NCBI GenBank assembly: GCA_963735955.1
Contig: CAVTND010000005.1
Location: 1 to 61,939 of the forward strand
Direction: 5' to 3'
DNA from: CAVTND01 sp963735955
GTDB lineage: Bacteria > Pseudomonadota > Gammaproteobacteria > Burkholderiales > Burkholderiaceae_F
Length of the DNA: 61,939 nt
The position numbers and the translations under genes were made by a program. Under the pieces are notes generated by a model. That model searched no databases. It was given only the letters and a program-made list of their open reading frames with translations, and was not told where the DNA came from. Numbering within the stretch: position 1 is the stretch's first letter; every line of letters starts with the position of its first letter. Shown here piece by piece: positions 49,120-58,279 of the stretch.

Positions 49120-50481
49120 TTACCGAGGCGCAACGAGTGAAGGCTTCGGTTCAATATTCTGGTTCAGCCGGAAAAGATTTGAAGGATCGAAGCGGGCTTT
49201 AAGCGCCGCAAGGCGGTTGTATTTTTCTGCGCCGTAGGCGTCATACGAGACATCCTTGCCGGTATCCGCCTGCTCATTCAGATAATTGCCGGCCTGAGAC
49301 ATCGCCGCCAGGCGGCCGCCTGCCTTTCGTCCCCATGCGATGCAACGGGTATCGTCGATGGCGTTGTCCCAAACCGGCTCGGCAATCCAGTAAAACTTCG
49401 CGGCCCGCCCCGAATAGGCCGTGGCAGCCTCGTCAACATCGCTAATCGCGCCTCCAAGTTGCAGCACGTAGAACTCCGAATCCGGCGTTGGCGCAGTCGC
49501 GATTGAATCCAGGAGGCAGTCGATGACCTGATCGTCGATGTCGCCAAGGAATCCGCCCTTGGCGTAGTAGCGCCGGCCCCACGCAAAGTGCGAGTCGTTG
49601 CGGCTTTGCAATTCGAGATATGTCTGACCGCCGACCATGCTGGCATCGGGCCGTTCCAATGATCCATAGGGTTGAATGACCACGCTGGCGTTTTCCGCCG
49701 ATCCGGACCAGAAAGCGCTCACAGACATGGTTGTCGATGTCATCGTGAAGGCTGTCGTCAGTTCACGCGGAGCTTTGGCTGCAAGATCACGATAGCCCCT
49801 CAGAACAGTGTCGAATGCCTGACGCGGATAGCTCCAGCGGCCGACCAGGACCGGTCCAAGAGGGTGCATCTTGAAGCGAAACTTCGTTACCACTCCGAAA
49901 TTGCCGCCGCCCCCGCGAACGCCCCAGAACAGTTCAGGCTCAATGTCCGAATTCGTATGCAACGCGCGACCCTCGGCAGTGACGAGGTCCACGCTCAGCA
50001 GATTGTCGATCGTCAGACCAAAGCGCCGGCTCAACCATCCCATGCCGCCGCCCAACGTGAGCCCCGCAACCCCAGTGTGCGAAACGACACCAGCAGGCGT
50101 TACAAGTCCGGCAGCGGCACCTGCCACATCCAGATGCCCAAGCAATGCACCGCCCTCGACTTCGGCCGTGCGGGACACGGGGTCAATGACGACATGGTTC
50201 ATTGCCGACAGATCGAGAACGATTCCGCCATCGCAGGTCGACAAGCCGGGGAAGCTGTGGCCACCGCACCTGACTGCCAGCAGAGCACCGTATTCAGCCG
50301 CAAGCTGCACGGCCTTTGCCACTTGGGCGGCCGTTCTCGGGCGGACAATCGCGGCAGGTCGCCGATCTACCGTGCCATTCCATACCTTACGCAGCAGGTC
50401 GTATTCGGGCTGATGAGGGCTAATGACGGGGCAGTTCGGCTCGGCAGTCTCAAGTTCCTTGGAAATCCGCGCCAGTAGCAT
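49120..50481 (-). CDS. FAD-linked oxidase, berberine-bridge-enzyme family
   Basis: About 453 aa from ATG 50,481. FAD-binding PCMH domain: IVRPRTAAQVAKAVQLAAEY, the flavinylation site VRCGGHSFPG, and GVAGLTLGGGMGWLSRRFGL; C-terminal BBE motif RFDPSNLFRLNQNI. The second covalent attachment Cys of bicovalent members is replaced (VSHTGVAG), so FAD should be held by His only. Oxidises a small alcohol, sugar or alkaloid-like molecule; substrate unknown. No neighbours hint at a pathway. Confidence 0.85.
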   Translation of the reverse strand: MLLARISKELETAEPNCPVISPHQPEYDLLRKVWNGTVDRRPAAIVRPRTAAQVAKAVQLAAEYGALLAVRCGGHSFPGLSTCDGGIVLDLSAMNHVVIDPVSRTAEVEGGALLGHLDVAGAAAGLVTPAGVVSHTGVAGLTLGGGMGWLSRRFGLTIDNLLSVDLVTAEGRALHTNSDIEPELFWGVRGGGGNFGVVTKFRFKMHPLGPVLVGRWSYPRQAFDTVLRGYRDLAAKAPRELTTAFTMTSTTMSVSAFWSGSAENASVVIQPYGSLERPDASMVGGQTYLELQSRNDSHFAWGRRYYAKGGFLGDIDDQVIDCLLDSIATAPTPDSEFYVLQLGGAISDVDEAATAYSGRAAKFYWIAEPVWDNAIDDTRCIAWGRKAGGRLAAMSQAGNYLNEQADTGKDVSYDAYGAEKYNRLAALKARFDPSNLFRLNQNIEPKPSLVAPR

Positions 50482-50633
50482 GCCGTCCCCCCATGCCGTG
50501 ATTGCGAACCCGATCCCCACTTGTTCTTGATTTCAACTTAACACAGTGCGGCCCGAGCTGTCTTGCTAGCGGCGATGGTCCGCAACGGGTCCGATAGGCG
50601 ACAGCCCCGATGGCTATCCGTAGGTCCGGAGAT

Positions 50634-50775
50634 GGCGCTACCTGTTCGTTCCCATCGACGAGCCGAATGGCAACTTCGGCCCGTTGCGGACCCTCGTTCG
50701 CAGAAGGCGTACGATGAAGTTTGACCCGTTGCTGCCTTTCCATGGAACGACCATAGGGGTCCTATCGGGTCGACA
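50634..50775. repeat. dispersed ~140-bp repeat, copy 2
   Basis: Matches copy 1 at GCGCTAC-TG-TCGTTCCCAT and CTGCCTTTCCAT-GAACGACC. Its left flank (GGGTCCGATAGGCGACA ... CCGGAGATGGC, 50,588-50,633) also matches the flank of the partial copy at 52,710-52,756, so copies 2 and 3 share a longer unit. The 486-bp gap 50,482-50,967 has no gene besides this repeat. Confidence 0.65.
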
Positions 50776-50988
50776 GCGGACGATCATTGGTGCTTGATAT
50801 AGCGTCGGCGCGCCGACTTTTCCCGCATAACTCGAACGAAGTCAACGATACAATTGCCGAGTGAACAGCAGGTCGGCGACGGAACGCCTTGTGACGAGCT
50901 TAATTGAGGCCGGTGTGCCTCGGGTCTTTGGCCGAACCTCGGCAAGATACCGGAAGGAAAGTGCGGTGTGAATGCACGGAGGGGACAC

Positions 50989-51370
50989 ATGCAGGCTGAT
51001 CGCCAGATGGCGCTCACCGCAGGCCTCGTGGCGTCCCTGGCGCAAGTGATAGTTGATGCCGGGCCGATCCCGGGCACAGCCGAGATAAATCATGATGACT
51101 ATGCCTCGTTGATTGAAAACGTGCTGGCTCAAGCGTCGTCGACCGGTCTCTGGCTCTTTGCGTATGGTTCGCTGTTGTGGGACCCAGCCTGCGAGACGGT
51201 CGAAAGCCGTCGCGCAGTTGTGCACGGATGGCATCGCTCCTTCTGCTTCTGGGTGAAGCGCGGTCGCGGTACGCTAGACAAGCCCGGCTTGATGATGGCT
51301 CTTGATAGAGGCGGACAATGCCACGGAGTGGTCTTTCGAATACATCCAGGTGAGCATCGCGAGAGCCTAG
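50989..51370 (+). pseudogene. chaC: chaC, 5' part (interrupted by IS5 element)
   Basis: Gamma-glutamylcyclotransferase of the ChaC type (glutathione-degrading). ATG 50,989 after GGAGGGG. The substrate-binding motif FAYGSLLWDP and RRAVVHGWHRSFCFW are present. At codon ...HPGEHRESL the frame enters the IS5 element at CTAG 51,367-51,370 and stops 14 codons later inside it. The rest of the gene is at 52,210-52,530 in the same frame. Confidence 0.85.
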
Positions 51371-52209
51371 GACACAGACCCATAAAGGGGATTCCCAAAG
51401 CGTGGGATGAGTGATTTAACCTTTTTGCGATGAGGAGGTTGATATGGCACGCTTTGATCTGACGGATTTCGAGTGGTCGATTATCGAGCCGCTATTGCCG
51501 AACAAGGTGCGTGGCGTGGCGCGGGTTGATGACCGACGAGTTTTGAACGGCATCTTCTGGCGGCTTCGGACTGGGGCGCCCTGGGCTGACATTCCGAGCC
51601 GCTACGGGCCGCACACGACGTGCGTCAATCGCTTCAACCGCTGGCGTCGGGCGGGTGTCTGGGACCGGCTTCTGGATGCCGTTTCAAAGGCTTATGACGG
51701 CGACATCCAAATGATTGACTCGTCTTCGATCCGTGTCCATCAGCATGGCGCAAACGCCCAAAAAAAGATGGCCGATCCCGTTGCATGGGTCGCTCGCGCG
51801 GCGGCCTGACGACCAAGATCCATGCGCTGGTTGACGCCGAAGGACTGCCGATCGCCCTCAAGCTGAGCGAGGGACAAGCCCATGACGGGCGCAGCGCCCG
51901 GGAGATGTTGGACAAACTGGGCGAGGGCCAAATCCTGCTCGCCGACCGCGCCTATGACGCAGACGAATTGCGCATCAGCCTCAAGCAACGCGGCGCTTGG
52001 GGCAACATCAAGCCGATGCCGAACCGCAAAAACATCCCGGCATTCAACCCATGGCTCTATCGCTTCCGAAACCGCGTCGAACGCTTCTTCAACAAACTCA
52101 AACACTTCCGCGCAGTCGCCACACGATACGACAAACGCGATGACAACTTCCTTGCAAGCGTCAAACTCGCATCTTTTCGAATCTGGTGCCGATTTAATGA
52201 GTTTGCGAC
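51371..52209 (+). mobile_element. IS5-family (IS427-type) insertion sequence, copy 1
   Basis: 839 bp, ends GACACAGACCCATAAA and (complement) GTCGCAAACTCATTAAA, flanked on both sides by CTAG (51,367-51,370 and 52,210-52,213), the typical target of this group. It carries two overlapping transposase ORFs. Removing the element plus one CTAG restores chaC in frame. Confidence 0.92.
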
Positions 52210-52213
52210 CTAG
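51444..52213 (+). CDS. IS5-family transposase, made by -1 frameshift (copy 1, intact DDE)
   Basis: ORFA 51,444-51,809 carries the helix-turn-helix region (RFDLTDFEWSIIEPLLPNK) and first catalytic Asp (IQMIDSSSIRVHQ). ORFB is in the -1 frame and carries ILLADRAYDADELR and RNRVERFFNKLKHF. A run of seven A followed by G at 51,760-51,767 is the slippery site, giving ...AQKK then DGRSRCMGRSRGGLTTK. The stop TAG at 52,211-52,213 is not in the element but in the target duplication. Confidence 0.9.
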
Positions 52214-52530
52214 GCAAGCTCTTGAGGCGTGAGATCATGACGAAGCCGTGGATCAATCTTCCGCGGTGGTTGCCTACTCGTACGCCTGAAGGCCCAATCA
52301 AAGCGCTCGGCTTCGTGGTGAACCGCAAAGAGTCTCGCTATGCTGGTCGACTAGAGCTCGATCACATCGCGGACATTCTATCGGTGGCCGTCGGGCATCG
52401 AGGGTCGGGAGCAGAGTACCTCCGGAACACGGTCAGTCATCTAGAGCAGATCGGCATTCAAGACCGGAACCTCTGGTGTCTGCAGAACCTGGTGGCGGAG
52501 CGGATCAGGTCGCGCCATCGCTCAAGCTGA
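52210..52530 (+). pseudogene. chaC: chaC, 3' part (downstream of IS5 element)
   Basis: Continues the frame of 50,989-51,370: LGKLLRREIMTKPW, then RTPEGPIKALGFVVNRKESR, YAGRLELDHIADILSVAVGH and DRNLWCLQNLVAERI, the C-terminal half of ChaC. With the IS removed the product would be ~232 aa, normal for the family. Confidence 0.85.
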
Positions 52531-52675
52531 GCCTCAACCGTTTCCCGGAATTGGCCAAGCACGACGCCTTGCGGGAGACCTGTCTCAGCAGTCAAGCCGG
52601 TCAGGCAGCCGGTGAAGTCCAGCGCGTCGGCCTATGCGACCGACCAGACGAAAGAGAGCTAAATCCCCGCTGTGC

Positions 52676-52705
52676 GTAAAAAGCGGCCGTCGCTGAAGCG
52701 ACGGC
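52676..52705 (-). terminator. intrinsic terminator-like hairpin (minus strand)
   Basis: Perfect 9-bp stem GCCGTCGCT / AGCGACGGC (52,686-52,705) with a 2-base loop. On the minus strand it is followed by GCTTTTT. No intact minus-strand gene ends here, but the IS21 remnant at 52,757-52,925 reads toward it. Confidence 0.5.
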
Positions 52706-52756
52706 TATGGGTCCGATACGCGACAATCCTGATGGCGAACCCGTAAGTCCGGAGAT

Positions 52757-52925
52757 GGCGCTACTTGCTCGTTCCCATTCGGCAACAACCACGCCATCCT
52801 TTCGAATGACGATGCGATCGGCATCGGCCTAAATCTCGACCGGCCGGCCGACGGCCGTCGAGAGCACCGAGTATTTGTTGTTGTCGAAGCGCACCGTGCA
52901 GGTCTTCGACCATCACAATCGTGCT
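52757..52925 (-). pseudogene. IS21-family IstA transposase, C-terminal remnant
   Basis: Minus strand encodes CTVRFDNNKYSVLSTAVGRP, VEI, an in-frame TAG, then ADADRIVIRKDGVVVAEW, matching the C-terminal beta region of IstA proteins (VRFDNNrYSVPa.aVGRPVEI.aYADRIVirqdG). The stop codon and lack of the catalytic domain make it a remnant. The partial third copy of the dispersed repeat lies at its 3' end. The rest of the 52,531-53,132 gap has no gene I can support. Confidence 0.6.
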
Positions 52926-53132
52926 CCAGAGCTGCATCGAAATAAGGCCGCATCTGCCACTCGGCGTAGAATCGAATTGCGATCGCCTGAAACGTGATAT
53001 CGTTCGCGACTATCGATCGGTGGATCGCGCAACTGCAAGCGCTCAAGCGCGTTCCGTGAAAGTCGAACCGCCAGACTGGATCGCCGCGACAGACTTCAAC
53101 TAATTGCTCGCCTAGGGGGGTGAACGCCAGAC

Positions 53133-53776
53133 ATGCCCAACTATCTCAAAAAGCTTGCCGCCGAGCTCACCGGCGCCGGCCTGGAACTGCCGATGCCGGT
53201 CGCTTCCTACTTCGCCGGCAAAACCTGCCCGTTCGCGCTCGACACCCGTGAACGACTTCCGGATTGGGCCGAAACTCATGGCTATTCGGAAGAGCAGCAC
53301 AAGAAACTCGCCAAGCTCATTGGCCTCATCGCGAGCCGCGATGCCTATCACCAGTCAGTCGTGGTGGGGGGCCATCGCGTCGACCTCGATGGCGCAGATA
53401 CCGGCCCGGTCTCGGAATTCGACAAGGAAAGCGCCGTGCGCGCCCGCGCCGCCATCGCCGCGGCAAAGCAGAAACCGCGGCCGCAGGCCGCGCAGCCGGC
53501 AAAGCCGGCACCAGCGCCCACAAAGCCGAGCAATACGCACGCGGCTGTCGACACGGCGCTTGCCAGGGACACGCCCGAATTGCCTGCCTTGCCCGTGAGA
53601 TCAAGGCCGCCGGCGAAGGCGACGTCGAATTTCGTCGTCGTGACGACCACGCGGTCGCGCCGAACACCATTCGCACCGCCAATGCTAATGCCGCGTTCCG
53701 CGAGATCGCCCGCCGCAAGGGCGTCCCGGCCACCGCCACCCGCTTCCTTGTGGATGTCATTCCTCGGCCGGCGTAG
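53133..53776 (+). CDS. conserved rhizobial hypothetical protein (one frameshift)
   Basis: Start ATG 53,133. N-terminal part LKKLAAELTGAGLELPMPVA then CPFALDTRERLPDWAETHGY and RDAYHQSVVVGGHRVDLDGA, followed by a Lys/Pro/Ala linker. Near 53,520-53,540 the frame changes to AHKAEQYARGCRHGACQGHA, EIKAAGEGDVEFRR and NANAAFREIARRKGVPATAT, ending TAG 53,774-53,776. Corrected length ~213 aa. The folded N-terminus, flexible linker and basic C-terminus suggest a nucleic-acid-associated protein, but no family is recognised. Confidence 0.5.
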
Positions 53777-54224
53777 AGGCGCGACATGCTCACTTGGCTG
53801 AAGCGAAGCTGGCAGGACGCCACGGTCGCCCAAGCCCCGAGGCTGGGGCCACACGCCAATACGGCCTGGGCTGCTGCCGTTCATGGTCATCCGCGCCCAA
53901 TATGTCCGCGTTGCGATCGTGATCCTCGATTTTATCGAGACCAAAAACCGGGCGTTCTGGGCGAGACAAAAATTCTAGCGCTTTGCCGCCAGTGAGCGCC
54001 CCCAGCAAGCCGCTCGACTAGCCAACCGGCCCGGAAAATCGATTGGCTTGGCCGCTAAGCGCAAGACTTTGGCGACTGAAACCAATGTAATCGCCCGGCC
54101 AAATTTCCACCTCTTGTCGTAACGGAGCGGCGCTGTCGGCGGAGGCAGCGATAGCTGCACGAAGCAGTGGCTCGTGTGGTCCGCGCCCGGGTTGCACTCT
54201 CGGCGAGGTGTGGAGGTAACTCTG
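53777..54224. other. gap, no supported gene
   Basis: A 69-codon ORF at 53,786-53,995 (MLTWLKRSWQDATVAQ...) has no family-like features, and another frame has a short hydrophobic stretch (LLPFMVIRAQYVRVAIVILD). Either may be a small gene with an indel; I cannot choose. Confidence 0.3.
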
Positions 54225-54458
54225 ATGGCTCAAAAATATCACGTTCCCGGGATGGTTCCGGTTTCGGTTGAGAGCGGCGACGATCTCGTCATCGCCCTGC
54301 GCGGCTTCGGCCACGAGTTGCAAGTCCAACAGTCGGACGGCAGGACGTGGTTCGAGCTTCTCAAGCTCGATCCGAAGGACCCCTATTATGCCGAGCCGGT
54401 CGCAGCGGGCGACGACTGGGACGAGATTGTCGCCGAGCTTCGCAGCAGGGTGCAGTGA
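54225..54458 (+). CDS. small acidic hypothetical protein (77 aa)
   Basis: ATG 54,225 with GGAGG 10 bp upstream. MAQKYHVPGMVPVSVESGDD, then FGHELQVQQSDGRTWFELLK and AGDDWDEIVAELRSRVQ. Compact alpha/beta, no known domain. Stands alone before the transposon remnants. Confidence 0.5.
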   Translation: MAQKYHVPGMVPVSVESGDDLVIALRGFGHELQVQQSDGRTWFELLKLDPKDPYYAEPVAAGDDWDEIVAELRSRVQ

Positions 54459-54519
54459 TTGGCGTAGGCTACCATGCGCAAGGAACCTCTATGGGCAACG
54501 AAAGAAAGGGATCCCCGAC

Positions 54520-55041
54520 ATGAACGACATCCCAAACCACAACATCCTGTGGCGATGGGCTGAGGATGTGTATCACCAGCGGCCGCATGCTGGTCTGCAT
54601 GGAATGGCACCCGCTGAAGCGATGAAACGTGGTATGGGGAAACTGCGTGAGCTTGAGAAAGAGGTGATCCGTCGAATCGAACTCCGCACGCATTTCGACT
54701 TCACGCCGCTCCAATTCGAGAGCTTCTTCACCCTCCGGATAGAGAACGTGCGGGCCGACGAGACCCACGGCGTCAGGTTCAAGAACCTCTTTTACAATAA
54801 TAGCGAGATGGGTGAAATCGCTCGATAATCGGCTTCCGGCTGCGTCGACCTGATGATCCCTCCAGATGATCTTGGTCATGCGATCAAGTACAATCCTATC
54901 CGGAAAAACCTTACCCAGATCCCCTGCACTTGGCCCTTCTACGCTGTTGGGTTGGAATTATGGCACCATACACAAGTCCAAATGCGTTTGCGGCAATATG
55001 CAAAGGCAGAGGCCACACGTGAGGCCAATCGTGGAGACTGA
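54520..55041 (+). pseudogene. TniA/Mu-type transposase, C-terminal remnant with in-frame stop
   Basis: EDVYHQRPHAGLHGMAPAEA is the end of the rve catalytic domain; FTLRIENVRADETHGVRFKN and, after an in-frame TAA at 54,826-54,828, VDLMIPPDDLGHAIKYNPIR, KNLTQIPCTWPFYAVGLELW form the Mu-type C-terminal beta barrel and tail. The reading frame is the same before and after the stop. The catalytic Asp residues lie in the missing N-terminal part. It ends at TGA 55,039-55,041, overlapping the TniQ-like start. Confidence 0.65.
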
Positions 55042-55412
55042 CATCTACATCCCGCTCACGCGGAACCTAAAGCTCAGGCCGCGCGTCGGTGAAAGTCTCC
55101 CATCTTTCGGCATGCTTGTAGCGCATTCATTGTCACCGAATTGGGATCAGGAAGCAGCTTACATCTTTGGCGGGCAATATTCAGCGGCATCATCCCTATC
55201 CAATCCCTCAGCGGCTGCAGCGATAGCTGAAATTGCAGGTCTGCCAGTGGCCGACCTGCTTCCGTGCCGCGTGGTGCGAAACTCGGGCAGTCCAACTGTC
55301 TCCATCGGCCCATTCGTGGTTGCGGCCGAGCATGCTTCGGGCTCCGTTCGGAGGCTATCGCCAAGAACGCTGGCCGCCGATGCGAAACAGGGGCGTGATC
55401 CCTACCACCACA
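55031..55412 (+). pseudogene. TniQ-like protein, 5' part (interrupted by IS256 element)
   Basis: Probable GTG start 55,031 overlapping the TniA-like stop by 11 bp. LKLRPRVGESLPSFGMLVAH matches the conserved N-terminus of TniQ (target-site selector in Tn5053/Tn7-like elements). Continues to GRDPYHH where an IS256 element begins at about 55,413. The remainder is at 56,841. Confidence 0.6.
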
Positions 55413-56840
55413 GGTCGTGTCCCCTCGGGTGGTGTAGCTCGGCGGTAGCGAAGCCGCTCGCGAGCGCGCCCTCAACAGCGCTGTAGCGAGCGAGCGGCTT
55501 TGCGGTGGTCATCGATGCTTTCCGGTAGGGTCGGGTTGCTGACACCAACCTGATTCGGAAGGACCACCGATGACCGACGACATGATGAACCTGCGCACGC
55601 TCGTGGAGAAGACCCCGGACGCCGATCTGCTGCGCGAGATGATCGGCTTTGCCGCCGAGCGGCTGATGGAGCTGGAGGTGGGCGCGGCCACCGGCGCCGG
55701 CTATGGCGAGAAGAACCCGCTGCGGACTGGCCCAGCGCAACGGCTACCGCGACCGCGACTGGGAGACGCGAGCCGGCACGGTCGAGCTGCGCATCCCCAA
55801 GCTCCGGAAGGGCAGCTACTTCCCGGGCTTCCTGGAACCGCGCCGCATGGCCGAGAAGGCGCTGACCGCCGTCATCCAGGAGGCCTACGTGCAGGGCATC
55901 TCGACGCGCTCGGTCGACGACCTGGTCAAGGCCATGGGCATGAGCGGCATCTCCAAGAGCCAGGTCTCGCGGCTGTGCGAGGAGATCGACGGCAAGGTGA
56001 AGGCCTTCCTCGAACGGCCGATCGAAGGCGACTGGCCCTATCTGTGGATCGACGCCACCTACCTGAAGGTCCGCCGCGGCGGCCGCATCGTCTCGGTCGC
56101 CGTCATCATCGCCGTCGGCGTCAACGCCGACGGCCGGCGCGAGGTTCTGGGCATGGAGATCGGCACCTCGGAGGCCGAGCCGATCTGGACGGAGTTCCTG
56201 CGCAAGCTGACCCGGCGCGGCCTGCGCGGCGTCAAGCTCGTCGTCTCCGATGCCCATGAAGGCATCAAGGCCGCCGTCACCAAGGTTCTGTCGGCGACCT
56301 GGCAGCGCTGCCGCGTCCACTTCATGCGGAACGTGCTGGCGCATGCCGGCAAGAGCGGCCGCCGCGTCGTCTCCGCCTTCATCGCCACCGCCTTCGCCCA
56401 GGAGACGCCCGAGGCCGCAAGCGTCCAATGGCGCGCCGTCGCCGACCAGATCCGGCCGAAGGTGCCGAAGCTCGCGACCATCATGGACGACGCCGAACCC
56501 GACGTGCTCGCCTACATGACCTTCCCGAAGGAGCATCGCGCCAAGCTGCACTCGACGAATCCGATCGAGCGTCTCAACGGCGAGATCAAGCGCCGCACCG
56601 ACGTCGTCGGCATCTTCCCCAACGACGACGCCATCGTCCGCCTCGTCGGCGCGATCCTGCTCGAACAGAACGACGAATGGGCCGTGCAGCGCGCCAGATA
56701 CATGACGCTGGAAACGATCGCACAGATGAGCGATGATCCCCTCATCAGCCTGCCAGCCGTGGCACGCTGATCATCCCGGCCCATGCCGGAGAGCACGGCG
56801 ACCAAAGCCGTCAGCTACACCACGCCACGGGACACGATCC
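55413..56840 (+). mobile_element. IS256-family insertion sequence
   Basis: Terminal repeats TCGTGTCCCCTCGGGTGGTG at ~55,415 and the complement of CACCACGCCACGGGACACGA ending ~56,838 (one end differs at a few bases). Flanks are CCACCACAG on the left and CTACCACAG on the right, a 9-bp target duplication with one mismatch. It splits the TniQ-like gene. Confidence 0.85.
55570..56770 (+). CDS. IS256-family (mutator) transposase, one frameshift
   Basis: About 400 aa when corrected. N-terminal MNLRTLVEKTPDADLLREMI; an extra base near 55,724 shifts NPLR to LAQRNGYRDRDWETRAGTVE. DDE residues: PYLWIDATYLKVRR, LVVSDAHEGIKAA and NPIERLNGEIKRRTDVVGIF; the CxxH-type RCRVHFMRN is present. Because every motif is present the indel may be a sequence error and the element active. 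Confidence 0.85.
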
Positions 56841-57440
56841 TACCACAGGCTGGTGTGGACGATAACTCCGCTGGCCATCGACCCCGTTAACCGCGATTAC
56901 CTGATTGAGAAATGTCCTGACTGCGGAAGGTTGTTGACTTGGTGGCGAATGGCTCACCCGGCGCGCTGCGATCGCTGCGCAAAGAAACTCTGGCTGTGCA
57001 TCGATAGTGTAGACTCGCGCGCACCAACACAGCACGACACCATCATCGCCGACCTTTTTCATCCAAATCCAAGGGTGCGCCAGAGCGCGCGTGGTCGATT
57101 GCCACCGAACGTGCGCACAAGAACGGAGGGCGAAATTCTCGATTTCCTCGGTGGTGGAAACTCTGCTCAGGTTGTCCACTCACCTCGGCCTTTTTATGGA
57201 ATTCGATTCCTTTGCTATTTTGGACATAGGGGAAAGGGGACTGGAACAAACGGTTCAGAAAATCATCGACGAGACTATGACAGGCCGCGGCCGCATAGGG
57301 TTTAGCCTGGGAGTTTGCAAGGTGATGGTAGTCGCATACGAGGCAATATTCCCAACGACGACCGTGCAGCTGCTTGACATATTGAGGCGAGCGGGGTCGC
57401 CCAGGACGTAGAAGGCTCTTTAACACATGCGAAGCTCTAG
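56841..57440 (+). pseudogene. TniQ-like protein, 3' part, zinc ribbon, then broken
   Basis: Directly after the IS256 flank the frame of the 5' part resumes: LVWTITPLAIDPVNRDYLIE, KCPDCGRLLTWWRMAHPARC, DRCAKKLWLCI, a four-cysteine zinc ribbon typical of TniQ. After TRTEGEILDFLGG an indel near 57,165 moves to LSTHLGLFMEFDSFAILDIG and AIFPTTTVQLLDILRRAG, and the sequence then meets the second IS5 copy at CTAG 57,437. Clearly a dead gene. Confidence 0.6.
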
Positions 57441-58206
57441 GTCGCAGACTTATTAAATCGGCACCAGATTCGAAAAGATGCGAGTTTGACGCTTGCAAGG
57501 AAGTTGTCATCGCGTTTGTCGTATCGTGTGGCGACTGCGCGGAAGTGTTTGAGTTTGTTGAAGAAGCGTTCGACGCGGTTTCGGAAGCGATAGAGCCATG
57601 GGTTGAATGCCGGGATGTTTTTGCGGTTCGGCATCGGCTTGATGTTGCCCCAAGCGCCGCGTTGCTTGAGGCTGATGCGCAATTCGTCTGCGTCATAGGC
57701 GCGGTCGGCGAGCAGGATTTGGCCCTCGCCCAGTTTGTCCAACATCTCCCGGGCGCTGCGCCCGTCATGGGCTTGTCCCTCGCTCAGCTTGAGGGCGATC
57801 GGCAGTCCTTCGGCGTCAACCAGCGCATGGATCTTGGTCGTCAGGCCGCCGCGCGAGCGACCCATGCAACGGGATCGGCCATCTTTTTTTGGGCGTTTGC
57901 GCCATGCTGATGGACACGGATCGAAGACGAGTTAATCATTTGGATGTCGCCGTCATAAGCCTTTGAAACGGCATCCAGAAGCCGGTCCCAGACACCCGCC
58001 CGACGCCAGCGGTTGAAGCGATTGACGCACGTCGTGTGCGGCCCGTAGCGGCTCGGAATGTCAGCCCAGGGCGCCCCAGTCCGAAGCCGCCAGAAGATGC
58101 CGTTCAAAACTCGTCGGTCATCAACCCGCGCCACGCCACGCACCTTGTTCGGCAATAGCGGCTCGATAATCGACCACTCGAAATCCGTCAGATCAAAGCG
58201 TGCCAT
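57437..58206 (-). CDS. IS5-family transposase (copy 2, first catalytic Asp lost)
   Basis: Same two-ORF, -1 frameshift layout as copy 1, with the seven-A slippery run. ORFA reads IQMINSSSIRVHQ: the first Asp of the DDE triad is Asn (AAC for GAC, near 57,930). ORFB is otherwise identical to copy 1 except the last residues (FNKSAT for FNEFAT). By family knowledge loss of this Asp abolishes transposition. The stop again comes from the CTAG target. Confidence 0.88.
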
Positions 58207-58279
58207 ATCAACCTCCTCATCGCAAAAAGGTTGAATTACTCATCCCACGCTTTGGGAATCCCCTTTATGGGTCTGTGTC
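57441..58279 (-). mobile_element. IS5-family (IS427-type) insertion sequence, copy 2
   Basis: 839 bp, inverted relative to copy 1, flanked by CTAG at 57,437-57,440 and 58,280-58,283. Nearly identical to copy 1 but with at least five base changes that I can see, two in the right terminal repeat, two in the leader, and one in the transposase gene. Confidence 0.92.

Noticed and set aside
51371..58279. A composite transposon bounded by the two IS5 copies
   Set aside because: Each copy has its own CTAG pair, chaC continues directly across copy 1, and copy 2 lacks a catalytic Asp, so independent insertions fit better.
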